From the NCBI GenBank assembly GCA_036563245.1, contig DATCMU010000011.1, positions 1 through 23,748 on the forward strand: a DNA stretch of 23,748 bases, written 5' to 3'. The notes under the pieces are model-generated. The model had not been told where the DNA came from. It worked only from the letters and a program-made list of their open reading frames with translations, and did not search any database. The DNA is from DATCMU01 sp036563245 (GTDB lineage: Bacteria; Pseudomonadota; Alphaproteobacteria; Rhizobiales; Devosiaceae). Each line of letters opens with the position of its first letter. The first letter of the stretch is position 1. Below are positions 1 through 6,617 of the stretch, in pieces. Both the position numbers and the translations under genes were made by a program.

Positions 1-372
1 CAGGCCGGCCAACACCGAAGAAAGGCCGGGCACCAGGGCAAACAGCACAGCAACCAGCGCGGTCTGCAATACAAGCCGGCTCGCGGCGTTCAGGTCGCGC
101 AGGTCGTCGACCAGCCCGACCGCGCCGATGACGAGGGCCAGCACGGTACACAGTGCCCAGATCCAGCCACCGGAGACCGAAGCGGCAAGCCCGGCGACCG
201 CCCCCCCGCACATGATGCCAATTCCGCCGCCCGTGGGCGTGGGCACGACATGGGATGCGCGCGCATTCGGCGCCTGCACGAGCCCAAGCCGCGGCGCGCG
301 CGGGAGGAGCCACGACACCGTGGCCAGTGACGCAAGCCCGCAAGCAAGGGCAACTACAAGAGCCGGCATCAT
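1..372 (-). CDS. Glycosyltransferase family 4 (WecA/MraY-like), 3' part outside window
   Basis: This is the N-terminal 124 codons of an integral membrane enzyme that transfers a sugar-1-phosphate from a UDP-sugar to a polyprenyl phosphate, the first step of lipid-linked O-antigen or exopolysaccharide synthesis. Visible family marks are a first membrane segment (about residues 3-23), the cytoplasmic motif PNARASHVVPTPTGGGIGI (residues 35-53, the family pattern PNxRSSHxxPTPxGGG), a second membrane segment (about 71-88), and the Asp-Asp pair GLVDD at residues 86-90, which the family uses for Mg2+/nucleotide binding. The start is ATG at 372, with a second ATG directly after it and a GGAACGGA stretch upstream. 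The gene is cut by the left window edge, so neither its length nor its sugar specificity can be judged. It is divergent from the sensor kinase; the 236 bp between them hold no regulatory motif that I recognise. Confidence 0.85.
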   Translation of the reverse strand, partial: MMPALVVALACGLASLATVSWLLPRAPRLGLVQAPNARASHVVPTPTGGGIGIMCGGAVAGLAASVSGGWIWALCTVLALVIGAVGLVDDLRDLNAASRLVLQTALVAVLFALVPGLSSVLAGL

Positions 373-608
373 CAGCGAAATCCGTTCCGCGCGCGATCCT
401 GCCGCCCGAAACGCGTGAACATCCGTGGCCTCAACATTTGCGGACTCTTACCCGGCCCGATCAGCAAGGCAACGACGAATCTCAAGCAGTACCCAACAGT
501 GTCCGATTCCGGTTTTCACACGACTGGCCGCAACGATTGCAAGGTGTTAGGAGATAGAAGAGCGCCGCTCCATCCGCCCACCCGTCGAAATCGGGAGACA
601 GTCGTCAA

Positions 609-2171
609 ATGCCCCACAGGCAGCAATCGCCGAACTGGCTGGCCGGCCAGGCCTCAAGGCTCGAGGCCATTCTCGATTCGGCAGTCGACGCCATCCTGAC
701 CATCGACAGTTCCGCCAACATCGTCACGGTGAACCCCGCGGCGCTCACCCTGTTCGGATACGAGCGCGACGAATTCCTGGGACGCAACGTCAAATTCCTC
801 ATGCCCGAGCCCTACCACTCCGAGCATGACGGCTATATCGAGAGCTATCTGCAGACCGGGCGGCGGCGCATAATCGGGATCGGCCGTGAAGTGACGGGGC
901 TGCGTAGCGACGGCTCCACCTTTCCCATGCATCTGTCGGTCAGCGAGTTCCGCATCGCCGACGAGGTATATTTCAGCGGAATCATCCGCGACCTCAGCGA
1001 GCAGAAAGCGGCGGAACTGGCGCTGAGGCATTCCCAGAAGATGGAGGCGATGGGCCAGCTCACCGGGGGCATAGCCCACGACTTCAACAACCTGCTCACC
1101 GTTATCGTGGGCAACCTGGAAATGCTGGAGGCGCGCACCGCGGATCCGGATGCCCGCGCCCTGGTCAACGAGGCCCTCGAAGCCGCCGATGCAGGATCGA
1201 GACTGACCGCGCGACTTCTCGCTTTCGCCAGGCGCAGCTATCTCGAACCGGATACGGTGAACCTCAATCGGTTTGTTCTGGGGCTGACGGACCTGCTGCA
1301 CCGTACGCTGGGCGAGACAATCCTGTTGTCCACCGCGCTCAGTCCGAACCTGTGGATCACGCGGGTCGATCCCTCGCAAGTGGAAAGCGCCATCGTCAAT
1401 CTGGCGGTGAACGCGCGCGACGCCATGCCCGACGGCGGGCGCCTGCTCGTGGAAACGCGCAACATGGTCATCGACGAGAACTACGCCGCGTTCGAGCCAG
1501 GCCTGGTGCCGGGCGAGTATGTACGGCTTTCGGTTTCCGATACGGGCACGGGGATGCCCCCCTCGGTCAGGGATCGCGCGTTCGAACCGTTCTTCACAAC
1601 AAAGGAGACCGGACGCGGGACGGGGCTGGGGCTTTCGATGGTCTACGGGTTCGCCAAGCAGTCGGGCGGTCATGCCTCGGTCTATAGCGAGCAGGGCAAG
1701 GGCACGACGATCAACATCTACCTGCCGCGCTTCATCGCCAATGGAGAGAGCGCCTCCTCGCCCGAACCGGCCACGGAAATCGGTGGTGGCAAGGGCGAAC
1801 TGATCCTGGTGGTGGAAGACGACGAGCGTGTGCGTCGCCTGACCGTTACGCGGCTCGAACAACTCGGATACAGGGTCTCCACCGCGGGAAATGGACCCGA
1901 AGCCCTGGTTGCGCTGGCCGACATGCCCGACATCGCGCTGGTGTTCTCGGACCTTGTGATGCCGGGTGGAATGAGCGGCTACGAACTGTGCGCCACGGTT
2001 CGCGCCAAACACCCGCGGATCCGCTGCCTGCTGACCTCGGGTTATGCCGAGGAACTGGCGCAGACCGACAAGCTCGCCGCCGAGAACCTGCGTGTATTGC
2101 GCAAGCCCTACCGACTCGCCGAACTGGCCGAAGCGATAAGCGATTGCCTCAGGGATCCCGCAAGGGGCTGA
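609..2171 (+). CDS. Hybrid FixL-like heme-PAS sensor histidine kinase with receiver domain
   Basis: This is probably a soluble oxygen sensor of 520 residues; no membrane segment is visible. Residues about 15-130 are a PAS domain very close to the FixL heme domain: MPEPYHSEHDGYI (65-77) contains H73 at the place of the proximal heme ligand (His200 of Bradyrhizobium FixL), and IIGIGREVTG (88-97) has R93 at the place of the distal Arg220. The propionate-contacting Arg206 and His214 are Ser79 and Arg87 here. The HisKA domain follows with phospho-acceptor H157 (GGIAHDFNN), then a HATPase domain (N-box 264-273, DTGTGMP, GRGTGLGLS), and a C-terminal receiver (about 397-515) with D448 and K499. The start ATG has GGGAGA upstream. 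Rhizobial hFixL proteins share this kinase-plus-receiver layout and signal to FxkR, whose likely homologue lies convergently 28 bp downstream. Oxygen sensing is inferred from the heme-site residues. Confidence 0.9.
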   Translation: MPHRQQSPNWLAGQASRLEAILDSAVDAILTIDSSANIVTVNPAALTLFGYERDEFLGRNVKFLMPEPYHSEHDGYIESYLQTGRRRIIGIGREVTGLRSDGSTFPMHLSVSEFRIADEVYFSGIIRDLSEQKAAELALRHSQKMEAMGQLTGGIAHDFNNLLTVIVGNLEMLEARTADPDARALVNEALEAADAGSRLTARLLAFARRSYLEPDTVNLNRFVLGLTDLLHRTLGETILLSTALSPNLWITRVDPSQVESAIVNLAVNARDAMPDGGRLLVETRNMVIDENYAAFEPGLVPGEYVRLSVSDTGTGMPPSVRDRAFEPFFTTKETGRGTGLGLSMVYGFAKQSGGHASVYSEQGKGTTINIYLPRFIANGESASSPEPATEIGGGKGELILVVEDDERVRRLTVTRLEQLGYRVSTAGNGPEALVALADMPDIALVFSDLVMPGGMSGYELCATVRAKHPRIRCLLTSGYAEELAQTDKLAAENLRVLRKPYRLAELAEAISDCLRDPARG

Positions 2172-2199
2172 TCGGGCGGGAACCGATGCGGGCCTTGGA

Positions 2200-2955
2200 T
2201 CAGGATGCCGTGGCCGTAAAACAATAACCGGCCCCGCGCACCGTCTTGAGCAGGCGCGGATTCCTGGGGTCTGCTTCGATCTTCTTGCGCAGGCGCACCA
2301 CCTGGTTGTCGATACTGCGGTCGGTCGGCGTCCAGTCGTATCCCTTGACCTTGTCCATGATCTGATCCCGCGTGAGCACGTGGTTGGGGTGGCGCACAAA
2401 GACCTGGAGCAGTTCGAATTCCCCCGTGGTCAGGTGGCAGGGATTGCCGTCCGGCCCGAACAGCTCGCGGGCGTCGACATCGAGCACCCACCCGCCGAAA
2501 CTGAAGGTCTTTCGCTCCGCCGAAGGATTGACTGGGGTCGCCGGCGGGGTAGGTACGGTCGCGGTCCCGATGGTCGCGTTGCCCGCAGCGCGGCGGAGTA
2601 CCGAGCGAATGCGCGCCAGGACCTCGCGCAGATGGAAGGGCTTGGCGATGTAGTCGTCGGCGCCCAGTTCCAGCCCGACAATGCGATCGACCATGTCGCC
2701 CTTGCCCGTGATCATGATGATCGGAATATCCGAGCTTGCCCGGATCTGCCGCGCCACGGAGAGACCGTCATCGCCGCCCAGGTTCAGATCGAGGGTGACA
2801 AGATCGACATTGCCGGTCTCAAGCGCGCCAACCGCTTCTCCCGAACCCGAGGCCTCGAGCACGGCGTAGCCCTCGCCCTCCAGGAGCCGCCGCAGCATGC
2901 GCCGTACCTGCGCGTCATCGTCGACGACGAGAATGGTCGTGGTTTTTTCCGTCAT
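2200..2955 (-). CDS. OmpR/PhoB-family response regulator, FxkR-like
   Basis: A two-domain response regulator of 251 residues. The receiver (about 6-120) has the acidic pair D12/D13, phospho-acceptor D56 (LVTLDLNL), switch T83 and K105 (KPF). An Ala/Pro/Thr-rich linker (about 123-148) leads to a winged-helix DNA-binding domain (about 150-246) with the family's LTTGEFELL, DRSIDNQVVRLRKKIE and TVRGAGYCF blocks. It probably receives phosphate from the convergent hybrid kinase and activates the fixK-type gene transcribed away from it; the GTTACA repeats in that promoter fit the site known for FxkR. I chose ATG 2955 because AGGTG lies 6 bp upstream; an in-frame GTG at 2964 would add three residues but has a weaker ribosome site. 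Assignment to FxkR rests on domain type plus context, since OmpR-class regulators are numerous. Confidence 0.9.
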   Translation of the reverse strand: MTEKTTTILVVDDDAQVRRMLRRLLEGEGYAVLEASGSGEAVGALETGNVDLVTLDLNLGGDDGLSVARQIRASSDIPIIMITGKGDMVDRIVGLELGADDYIAKPFHLREVLARIRSVLRRAAGNATIGTATVPTPPATPVNPSAERKTFSFGGWVLDVDARELFGPDGNPCHLTTGEFELLQVFVRHPNHVLTRDQIMDKVKGYDWTPTDRSIDNQVVRLRKKIEADPRNPRLLKTVRGAGYCFTATAS

Positions 2956-3040
2956 GGGCCGCACCTGAAATACCTGACCAGATCGACTGGAAAACGCGCC
3001 GCGGTCAATTCCCTGGAAAAGGGGTCGCCGCGGAACGGAC

Positions 3041-3066
3041 GTTACAAACGGTTACAAAACATTACA
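3041..3066 (+). promoter_or_regulatory. K-box-like triple direct repeat (FxkR site)
   Basis: GTTACA at 3041-3046, GTTACA at 3051-3056 and ATTACA at 3061-3066 are spaced exactly 10 bp apart, one helical turn, as expected for tandem OmpR/PhoB-class binding. The first two match the K-box (GTTACA-N4-GTTACA) that I recall from Rhizobium etli fixK promoters bound by FxkR. The third copy overlaps the -35 position of the candidate promoter. Confidence 0.75.
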
Positions 3067-3090
3067 TCCAAGAGATACCGCCCTTACAAT
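3062..3090 (+). promoter_or_regulatory. Candidate fixK promoter (-35/-10)
   Basis: TACAAT at 3085-3090 is one mismatch from the consensus -10. The hexamer TTACAT at 3062-3067, 17 bp upstream, is a poor -35 and lies inside the third GTTACA-like repeat, the arrangement seen in promoters where a PhoB-type activator replaces the -35 contact. Transcription would begin near 3097. This is inferred from sequence only. Confidence 0.5.
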
Positions 3091-3098
3091 GAACTGGT

Positions 3099-3112
3099 TT
3101 GATCCGCCTCAA
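3099..3112 (+). promoter_or_regulatory. FixK/FNR box (anaerobox)
   Basis: TTGATCCGCCTCAA fits TTGA-N6-TCAA perfectly and differs from the anaerobox TTGATnnnnATCAA at one base. It lies 35 bp before the start codon of the FixK-type gene and just downstream of the candidate -10. Binding here would block rather than activate, so negative autoregulation is the simplest reading. Confidence 0.65.
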
Positions 3113-3147
3113 CAGGGTGCGTACCCCAGAGCACGAGGATCAGCAAC

Positions 3148-3828
3148 ATGCACATATCTTCAGCAGTCTCGGAGACCAAGGTCAACACCGGCTGGGTGTC
3201 GATGGGCGCCACCGAATGGGGTGACCGCAGCCTGCAGGCGCACGAACCCCTGTTTCACGAAGGGGACGAGACCAGCCATTTCTTCGAAGTGCTCGAAGGC
3301 GTGCTGTGCGCCTACAAGATCTTCGCCGATGGCCGTCGACAAGTGATTTCCTTCGCTTTCCCCGGCGACCTGGTCGGCTTCGGCCACGGCAGCGCCTATC
3401 GGTTCGATTGCGACGCGCTCTCCCGCGCCCGTGTGCGCTGCGTTCCCAAGAGTTCGATCCTTCGCGCCATCAAGGAGCGTCCGGACCTCGGCGAGAGACT
3501 GCTCGACGCGGCCGCGGGAGAAGTGGCGCACATGCAGGAGCTTTCGGTCCTGCTCGGCCGCAAGTCGGCGATCGAGAAACTCGCCTCGTTCCTGGTCAGC
3601 CTTTCGGAGCGGACTTCGCCGGAATCGGACGGGTCTGCCCAGGTGGCACTGCCGATGACACGGGCCGACATGGCCGACTTCCTCGGACTGACCGTGGAGA
3701 CGGTGAGCCGCAACATGACCAAGCTGCGGGTGATGAAGATCATCGATCTGCCGCACAGCGCCACCCTCGAGGTACGCGACATGGCTCGCCTGCGCGCACT
3801 TGCCGACTGCGAGGACAACCTTTACTGA
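3148..3828 (+). CDS. fixK: FixK-type Crp/Fnr transcription regulator
   Basis: A 226-residue regulator with a cyclic-nucleotide-binding-like N-terminal beta-roll (about 30-115), a dimer helix (about 115-152) and a Crp-type helix-turn-helix (about 168-195). The recognition helix reads LTVETVSRNMTKLR; E184, S187 and R188 are the residues that FNR/FixK proteins use to read TTGA-N6-TCAA. No N-terminal cysteine cluster for an iron-sulfur centre is present, so it is FixK-like rather than FNR-like, and its activity is expected to follow its own expression. FixK proteins typically activate microaerobic genes such as high-affinity terminal oxidases and denitrification genes; none of these lie in this window. 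The start has GAGG upstream. Its promoter carries the K-box repeats and a FixK box. The gene symbol reflects family and context and could differ for paralogues. Confidence 0.88.
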   Translation: MHISSAVSETKVNTGWVSMGATEWGDRSLQAHEPLFHEGDETSHFFEVLEGVLCAYKIFADGRRQVISFAFPGDLVGFGHGSAYRFDCDALSRARVRCVPKSSILRAIKERPDLGERLLDAAAGEVAHMQELSVLLGRKSAIEKLASFLVSLSERTSPESDGSAQVALPMTRADMADFLGLTVETVSRNMTKLRVMKIIDLPHSATLEVRDMARLRALADCEDNLY

Positions 3829-3916
3829 AACGGGCAGCGTTCGGTTCAGGCCGCAGCGTTCAACGACAGCCGTCCTGCAGTTCGATTGCCGAGGCGGCGC
3901 AAGAAGGGGAAAACCC

Positions 3917-4357
3917 TTGGATACCCAGACCAGACCGCGTGTCGCGCTGAGCATATACGATCGGCTTGAACCCCTGCAATTGGCAGCGGCGCGCCTTGCG
4001 GCGGCCGGGGTTGTGATGACCGAAATGGTTCTGGTGGCCGAGGCGGGCCTGCTCCGGGACGACGTGCGCCGCTATACAATGCAGCCGGGTTCCGAGGCGC
4101 ATCCCAATCTCGTGCTGCATGACACTGCCGGAAACGGGCTGGCCGAAACGTCCAGTCCGCTGGCCGCCAATTTCGAAAGGTGGACGCCGCCGGAAGTCTC
4201 GAGCGGGTTGTCCCGGCACCTGCAATCGGGCGATCTCTTGCTGGTGGTCCCGCTGGCCGGTACCGAGCAGGAGCGCCAGGTTTCCGAGATCCTGCTCGAA
4301 ACATCCATCGACCAGGTTCAGATCCACGACGTGGGACAGGTCGCACCGCTCGCCTGA
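3917..4357 (+). CDS. Small protein of unknown function downstream of fixK
   Basis: I do not recognise this 146-residue protein. It appears to start at TTG 3917, with AAGGGG 7 bp upstream and 88 bp after the fixK stop; frame-compatible ATGs further upstream overlap fixK and would add a low-complexity basic stretch. The visible pattern is a strand (RVALSIYD), a helix (about 13-31), a strand (VVMTEMVLVA), a variable middle with a polar loop, then a strand (DLLLVVPLAG), a helix (TEQERQVSEILLE) and a final strand (QVQIHDVG). Such a pair of strand-helix units recalls small ferredoxin-like stress proteins of the general stress protein 17M/YflT type, but that is only a resemblance of layout. No signal peptide or membrane segment is seen. 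Same strand and spacing suggest co-transcription with fixK. Confidence 0.6.
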   Translation: MDTQTRPRVALSIYDRLEPLQLAAARLAAAGVVMTEMVLVAEAGLLRDDVRRYTMQPGSEAHPNLVLHDTAGNGLAETSSPLAANFERWTPPEVSSGLSRHLQSGDLLLVVPLAGTEQERQVSEILLETSIDQVQIHDVGQVAPLA

Positions 4358-4478
4358 TCCCGCGCCGCGAACTTTCCACATTGCCGCCGAGTGAATCGCG
4401 CCCGCCGCTCTCGGTCTGGCCCGACACAGGCAGCCATCTGCATTTCGTGCCTATCTTGAAGGTGGAAACGCGGTGGTC

Positions 4479-5510
4479 TCAGACGCTCCCCCGCACCGCG
4501 CCCAGCCGGAACTCGGCGGGGGTCTGCCCGGTCCACCGGCGAAATGCGCGCACGAAGGAGGAGGCTTCGGAGAACCCCACCAGATAGGCGGTTTCGTTGA
4601 CCGAAACCTTGCGCGTCGCAAGGTAGTCGGACGCGAGTTGGCAGCGCAGGCCGTCGACGATTTCGGCAAAGGTCACGCCTTCCTGCTTAAGCCGCCGGTA
4701 GAGTGTTGCCCGGCTCATGCCCATTTCGGATGCCGTTGCCTCGATGGAAACCTCCCCCTTGTGCAGGACGGGCATGAGATGCGCCTCGACGCGTGCCCGC
4801 ACCGTGCGATCCGCCTCGAGTTCGGCAAGCAGCGCGTCGGCCTTGGCGGTGAAAATGCCGAACACGTAACGCGAACTCTGGTCGAACGTCCGGGTGAGCC
4901 ATTCGGGCGCGATCTGGAGGGCGTTGCGGCTGGCCCCGAACCGCACCGGGCAGCCCAGGATTCGTTCATAGTCGGCGGCGTGAGCGGGCGCGGGATAGCT
5001 GACCTCGATGCGTCGCGCAAAAGGTGCATCGGGAAAGGCCCTGCGAAATTCGCCGATGAACCGGCCAAGCGCCGCCTCGGTCACTTCGGGCGTCAGCTCG
5101 GGGTCGGGGCGATTGTCGACGATCCAGACCTCGCCATTTGCCGTATCGACGCTGAACCGTTCGGCGCCGTCCATCACATCGACTTCCACCATCAGCCGTG
5201 CATAGCGGTTGAGCTGGTTCATCGCATCGGGCATCGAGGCGGATGAATGCACGATCAATCCCACCACCGTCATGCGTTCAAGCTGCGTCTCCACGGCATG
5301 GTTGAGCGGCAGGGCGGGATCGCCGGTCATGCGCCCGGCGGTCCTGATGAGCGTGATATAGGCGTCGAACGGAACACGGGCGTCCTGGTCGGCCAGCATG
5401 GCGTCATCAAGACCGGCCGCGGCCAGAAGCGCCGGGCCGTCGGCGCCCTTGCGCATGGCGAACTCGTGGAGACTCCGGGCCAGCCCGGCCGATACGGTCG
5501 CGCGTTTCAT
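4479..5510 (-). CDS. AraC-family transcription regulator
   Basis: A 343-residue regulator of the long AraC type (OruR/ArgR-like) with an N-terminal ligand-binding domain (about 15-205, PF12625-like) and a C-terminal pair of helix-turn-helix units (about 240-338). The DNA-binding part shows IEATASEMGMSRATLYRRLK and then VSVNETAYLVGFSEASSFVR followed by AFRRWTGQTPAEFR, the hallmark end of the family. ATG 5510 has GGAGG 4 bp upstream; an ATG 21 bases further out has no such site. It is divergent from the small membrane protein at 5716, and the intergenic DNA holds repeated TGAAAC motifs that may be its operator. The ligand cannot be told from the sequence. Confidence 0.9.
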   Translation of the reverse strand: MKRATVSAGLARSLHEFAMRKGADGPALLAAAGLDDAMLADQDARVPFDAYITLIRTAGRMTGDPALPLNHAVETQLERMTVVGLIVHSSASMPDAMNQLNRYARLMVEVDVMDGAERFSVDTANGEVWIVDNRPDPELTPEVTEAALGRFIGEFRRAFPDAPFARRIEVSYPAPAHAADYERILGCPVRFGASRNALQIAPEWLTRTFDQSSRYVFGIFTAKADALLAELEADRTVRARVEAHLMPVLHKGEVSIEATASEMGMSRATLYRRLKQEGVTFAEIVDGLRCQLASDYLATRKVSVNETAYLVGFSEASSFVRAFRRWTGQTPAEFRLGAVRGSV

Positions 5511-5544
5511 ATGTCCTCCGTCAGGGATCAACTCCGAGAATAGA

Positions 5545-5613
5545 CCGTTTCACCAGCCTGCTGGAACCGTGAAACGGGCCGGTTTGAAACCTGCGGCCAA
5601 CTTTGTGAAACCG
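5545..5613. promoter_or_regulatory. Clustered TGAAAC motifs and inverted repeats, probable AraC operator
   Basis: CCGTTTCAC (5545-5553) and GTGAAACGG (5569-5577) form a perfect 9-bp inverted repeat with a 15-bp spacer. The palindrome GGTTTGAAACC (5581-5591) follows directly, and GTGAAACCG recurs at 5605-5613. TGAAAC thus occurs three times on the plus strand, plus one inverted copy, in under 70 bp between the divergent AraC regulator and membrane-protein genes. CCTGCGG/CCGCAGG around 5590-5616 forms a further inverted repeat. Confidence 0.5.
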
Positions 5614-5715
5614 CAGGTCATCCCCCTTGGCGCCGCCGCGGTCTATCACCCTTGCATATCGCAACCCCTGGAGGCGCGCCGAAAGCCGGGCCCCATCACG
5701 AAAGGTACTGCATCG

Positions 5716-6375
5716 ATGTCTACCCTGCACAAATGGGGCGTCCTGTCCGCTTTCGCCGCCGCCGCGACCTATGTCTTCGGCTTCGCGCTTCTGTTCACCG
5801 CGCTCGCGCCCTCCGGCTACGGCATGGCCGATGCCGACCCGGCAAGGATCGTCGCATTCATTGCGGCCAATACCGGCCTGATTACCGTCTGGAACCTGGT
5901 GATCTACGTGGTCAACGGCTTCCTGCTCGCCATTCTTGCCATTGTGTTCGCCGATCGTTTCAAGCCACTCGCGCCCGCACTCGGGCAGGCCGCTCTCGTT
6001 TTCGGCGTCTTGTGGGCGACGCTGGTGGTAGCGGCGGGAATGATCGGCAATGTGGGCAATGCCGCCGTGGTCGCCCACTACGCCCAGAACCCGGATGAAG
6101 CGGTGCTGATGTGGACCATTTTCCACACCGTCGAGAACGGCCTGGGTGGCGGCAACGAGATCGCCGGCGGCATGTGGGCCCTGGTTCTCGGCACCGCGAT
6201 GATCCGGACCGGATTGCTGCCGCGCCCACTGGGCTGGTTCAGCCTCATCATCGGCGCTGCGGGACTACTGACGATCATCCCTCCGGCCAGCGACATCGCC
6301 GGAGCGGTATTCGGCCTCGGCTACATCGGCTGGTTCATCTGGGTGGGCGTCGCCTTCGCCCGCAACCGCGCCTGA
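5716..6375 (+). CDS. Small multi-pass membrane protein, DUF4386-like
   Basis: A 219-residue hydrophobic protein with about six membrane segments: roughly 8-30, 50-76, 86-112, an amphipathic loop with HTVENGLGGGNEIAGG (about 138-153), then 152-168, 173-190 and 193-215. Length, segment number and the GN-E-loop resemble proteins annotated as DUF4386 family, whose function is unknown. The start ATG has GAAAGGT upstream; earlier in-frame starts would lie in the operator region. Its divergent position from the AraC regulator, with putative operator motifs between them, suggests it is the regulator's target. No catalytic motif is evident. Confidence 0.7.
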   Translation: MSTLHKWGVLSAFAAAATYVFGFALLFTALAPSGYGMADADPARIVAFIAANTGLITVWNLVIYVVNGFLLAILAIVFADRFKPLAPALGQAALVFGVLWATLVVAAGMIGNVGNAAVVAHYAQNPDEAVLMWTIFHTVENGLGGGNEIAGGMWALVLGTAMIRTGLLPRPLGWFSLIIGAAGLLTIIPPASDIAGAVFGLGYIGWFIWVGVAFARNRA

Positions 6376-6403
6376 TCCAAAAAAGCAAGCTCGAGTGTGG
6401 ATC

Positions 6404-6434
6404 GCGGCTTCGCCCGTCTGCCGGGCGGGGCCGC
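6404..6434. terminator. GC-rich hairpin after the membrane-protein gene
   Basis: GCGGC at 6404-6408 and GCCGC at 6430-6434 pair outside a perfect CGCCCG/CGGGCG stem (6411-6416 and 6422-6427); two T:G wobbles between them give a 13-pair stem with a 5-base loop. No T-run follows, so termination is uncertain. It may instead be part of a dispersed intergenic repeat spanning about 6390-6485. Confidence 0.4.
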
Positions 6435-6520
6435 TCTTCCTGCATCACGCGCGGTCGAGGGCGCCCAGCCCCCGCCACCTTTTAACGGAAGCAAGACGCG
6501 TGACCCAAGTCCTTGAATGG

Positions 6521-6572
6521 TCGCATGTCCGGATCGGAAAACCGGTACCCACTTTTCCTGAACCTGCTCTAG
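6521..6572 (+). repeat. Probable dispersed intergenic repeat element
   Basis: The segment starting GCATGTCCGGATCGG and ending TGCTCTAG contains GGAAAA...TTTTCC inverted arms around an ACCGGTACCC core. It closely resembles a short repeat that I remember from intergenic regions of Rhizobium, Mesorhizobium and Devosia genomes, often just upstream of genes. Only one copy is in this window, so repetition itself is not shown here. Confidence 0.45.
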
Positions 6573-6617
6573 TATGGGCGGATCGCCCTGCCCCTTCGTT
6601 CGACGCGGAGCCTTTTC

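Noticed and set aside
373..608. Possible FixK or K-box sites between the glycosyltransferase and hybrid kinase genes
   Set aside because: I looked for TTGA-N6-TCAA and GTTACA repeats on both strands and found none.
654..2399. A 581-codon minus-strand open frame opposite the hybrid kinase and the end of the response regulator
   Set aside because: It is antisense to the clear kinase domains, has Arg/Gly/His-rich composition without domain motifs, and results from high-GC codon bias.
3160..3954. 264-codon minus-strand frame opposite fixK
   Set aside because: It is antisense to a clear Crp/Fnr protein and would cross the fixK-unknown gene junction without any recognisable domain.
4358..4478. 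Terminator between the convergent unknown gene and the AraC gene
   Set aside because: No stem of useful length with a following T-run was found.
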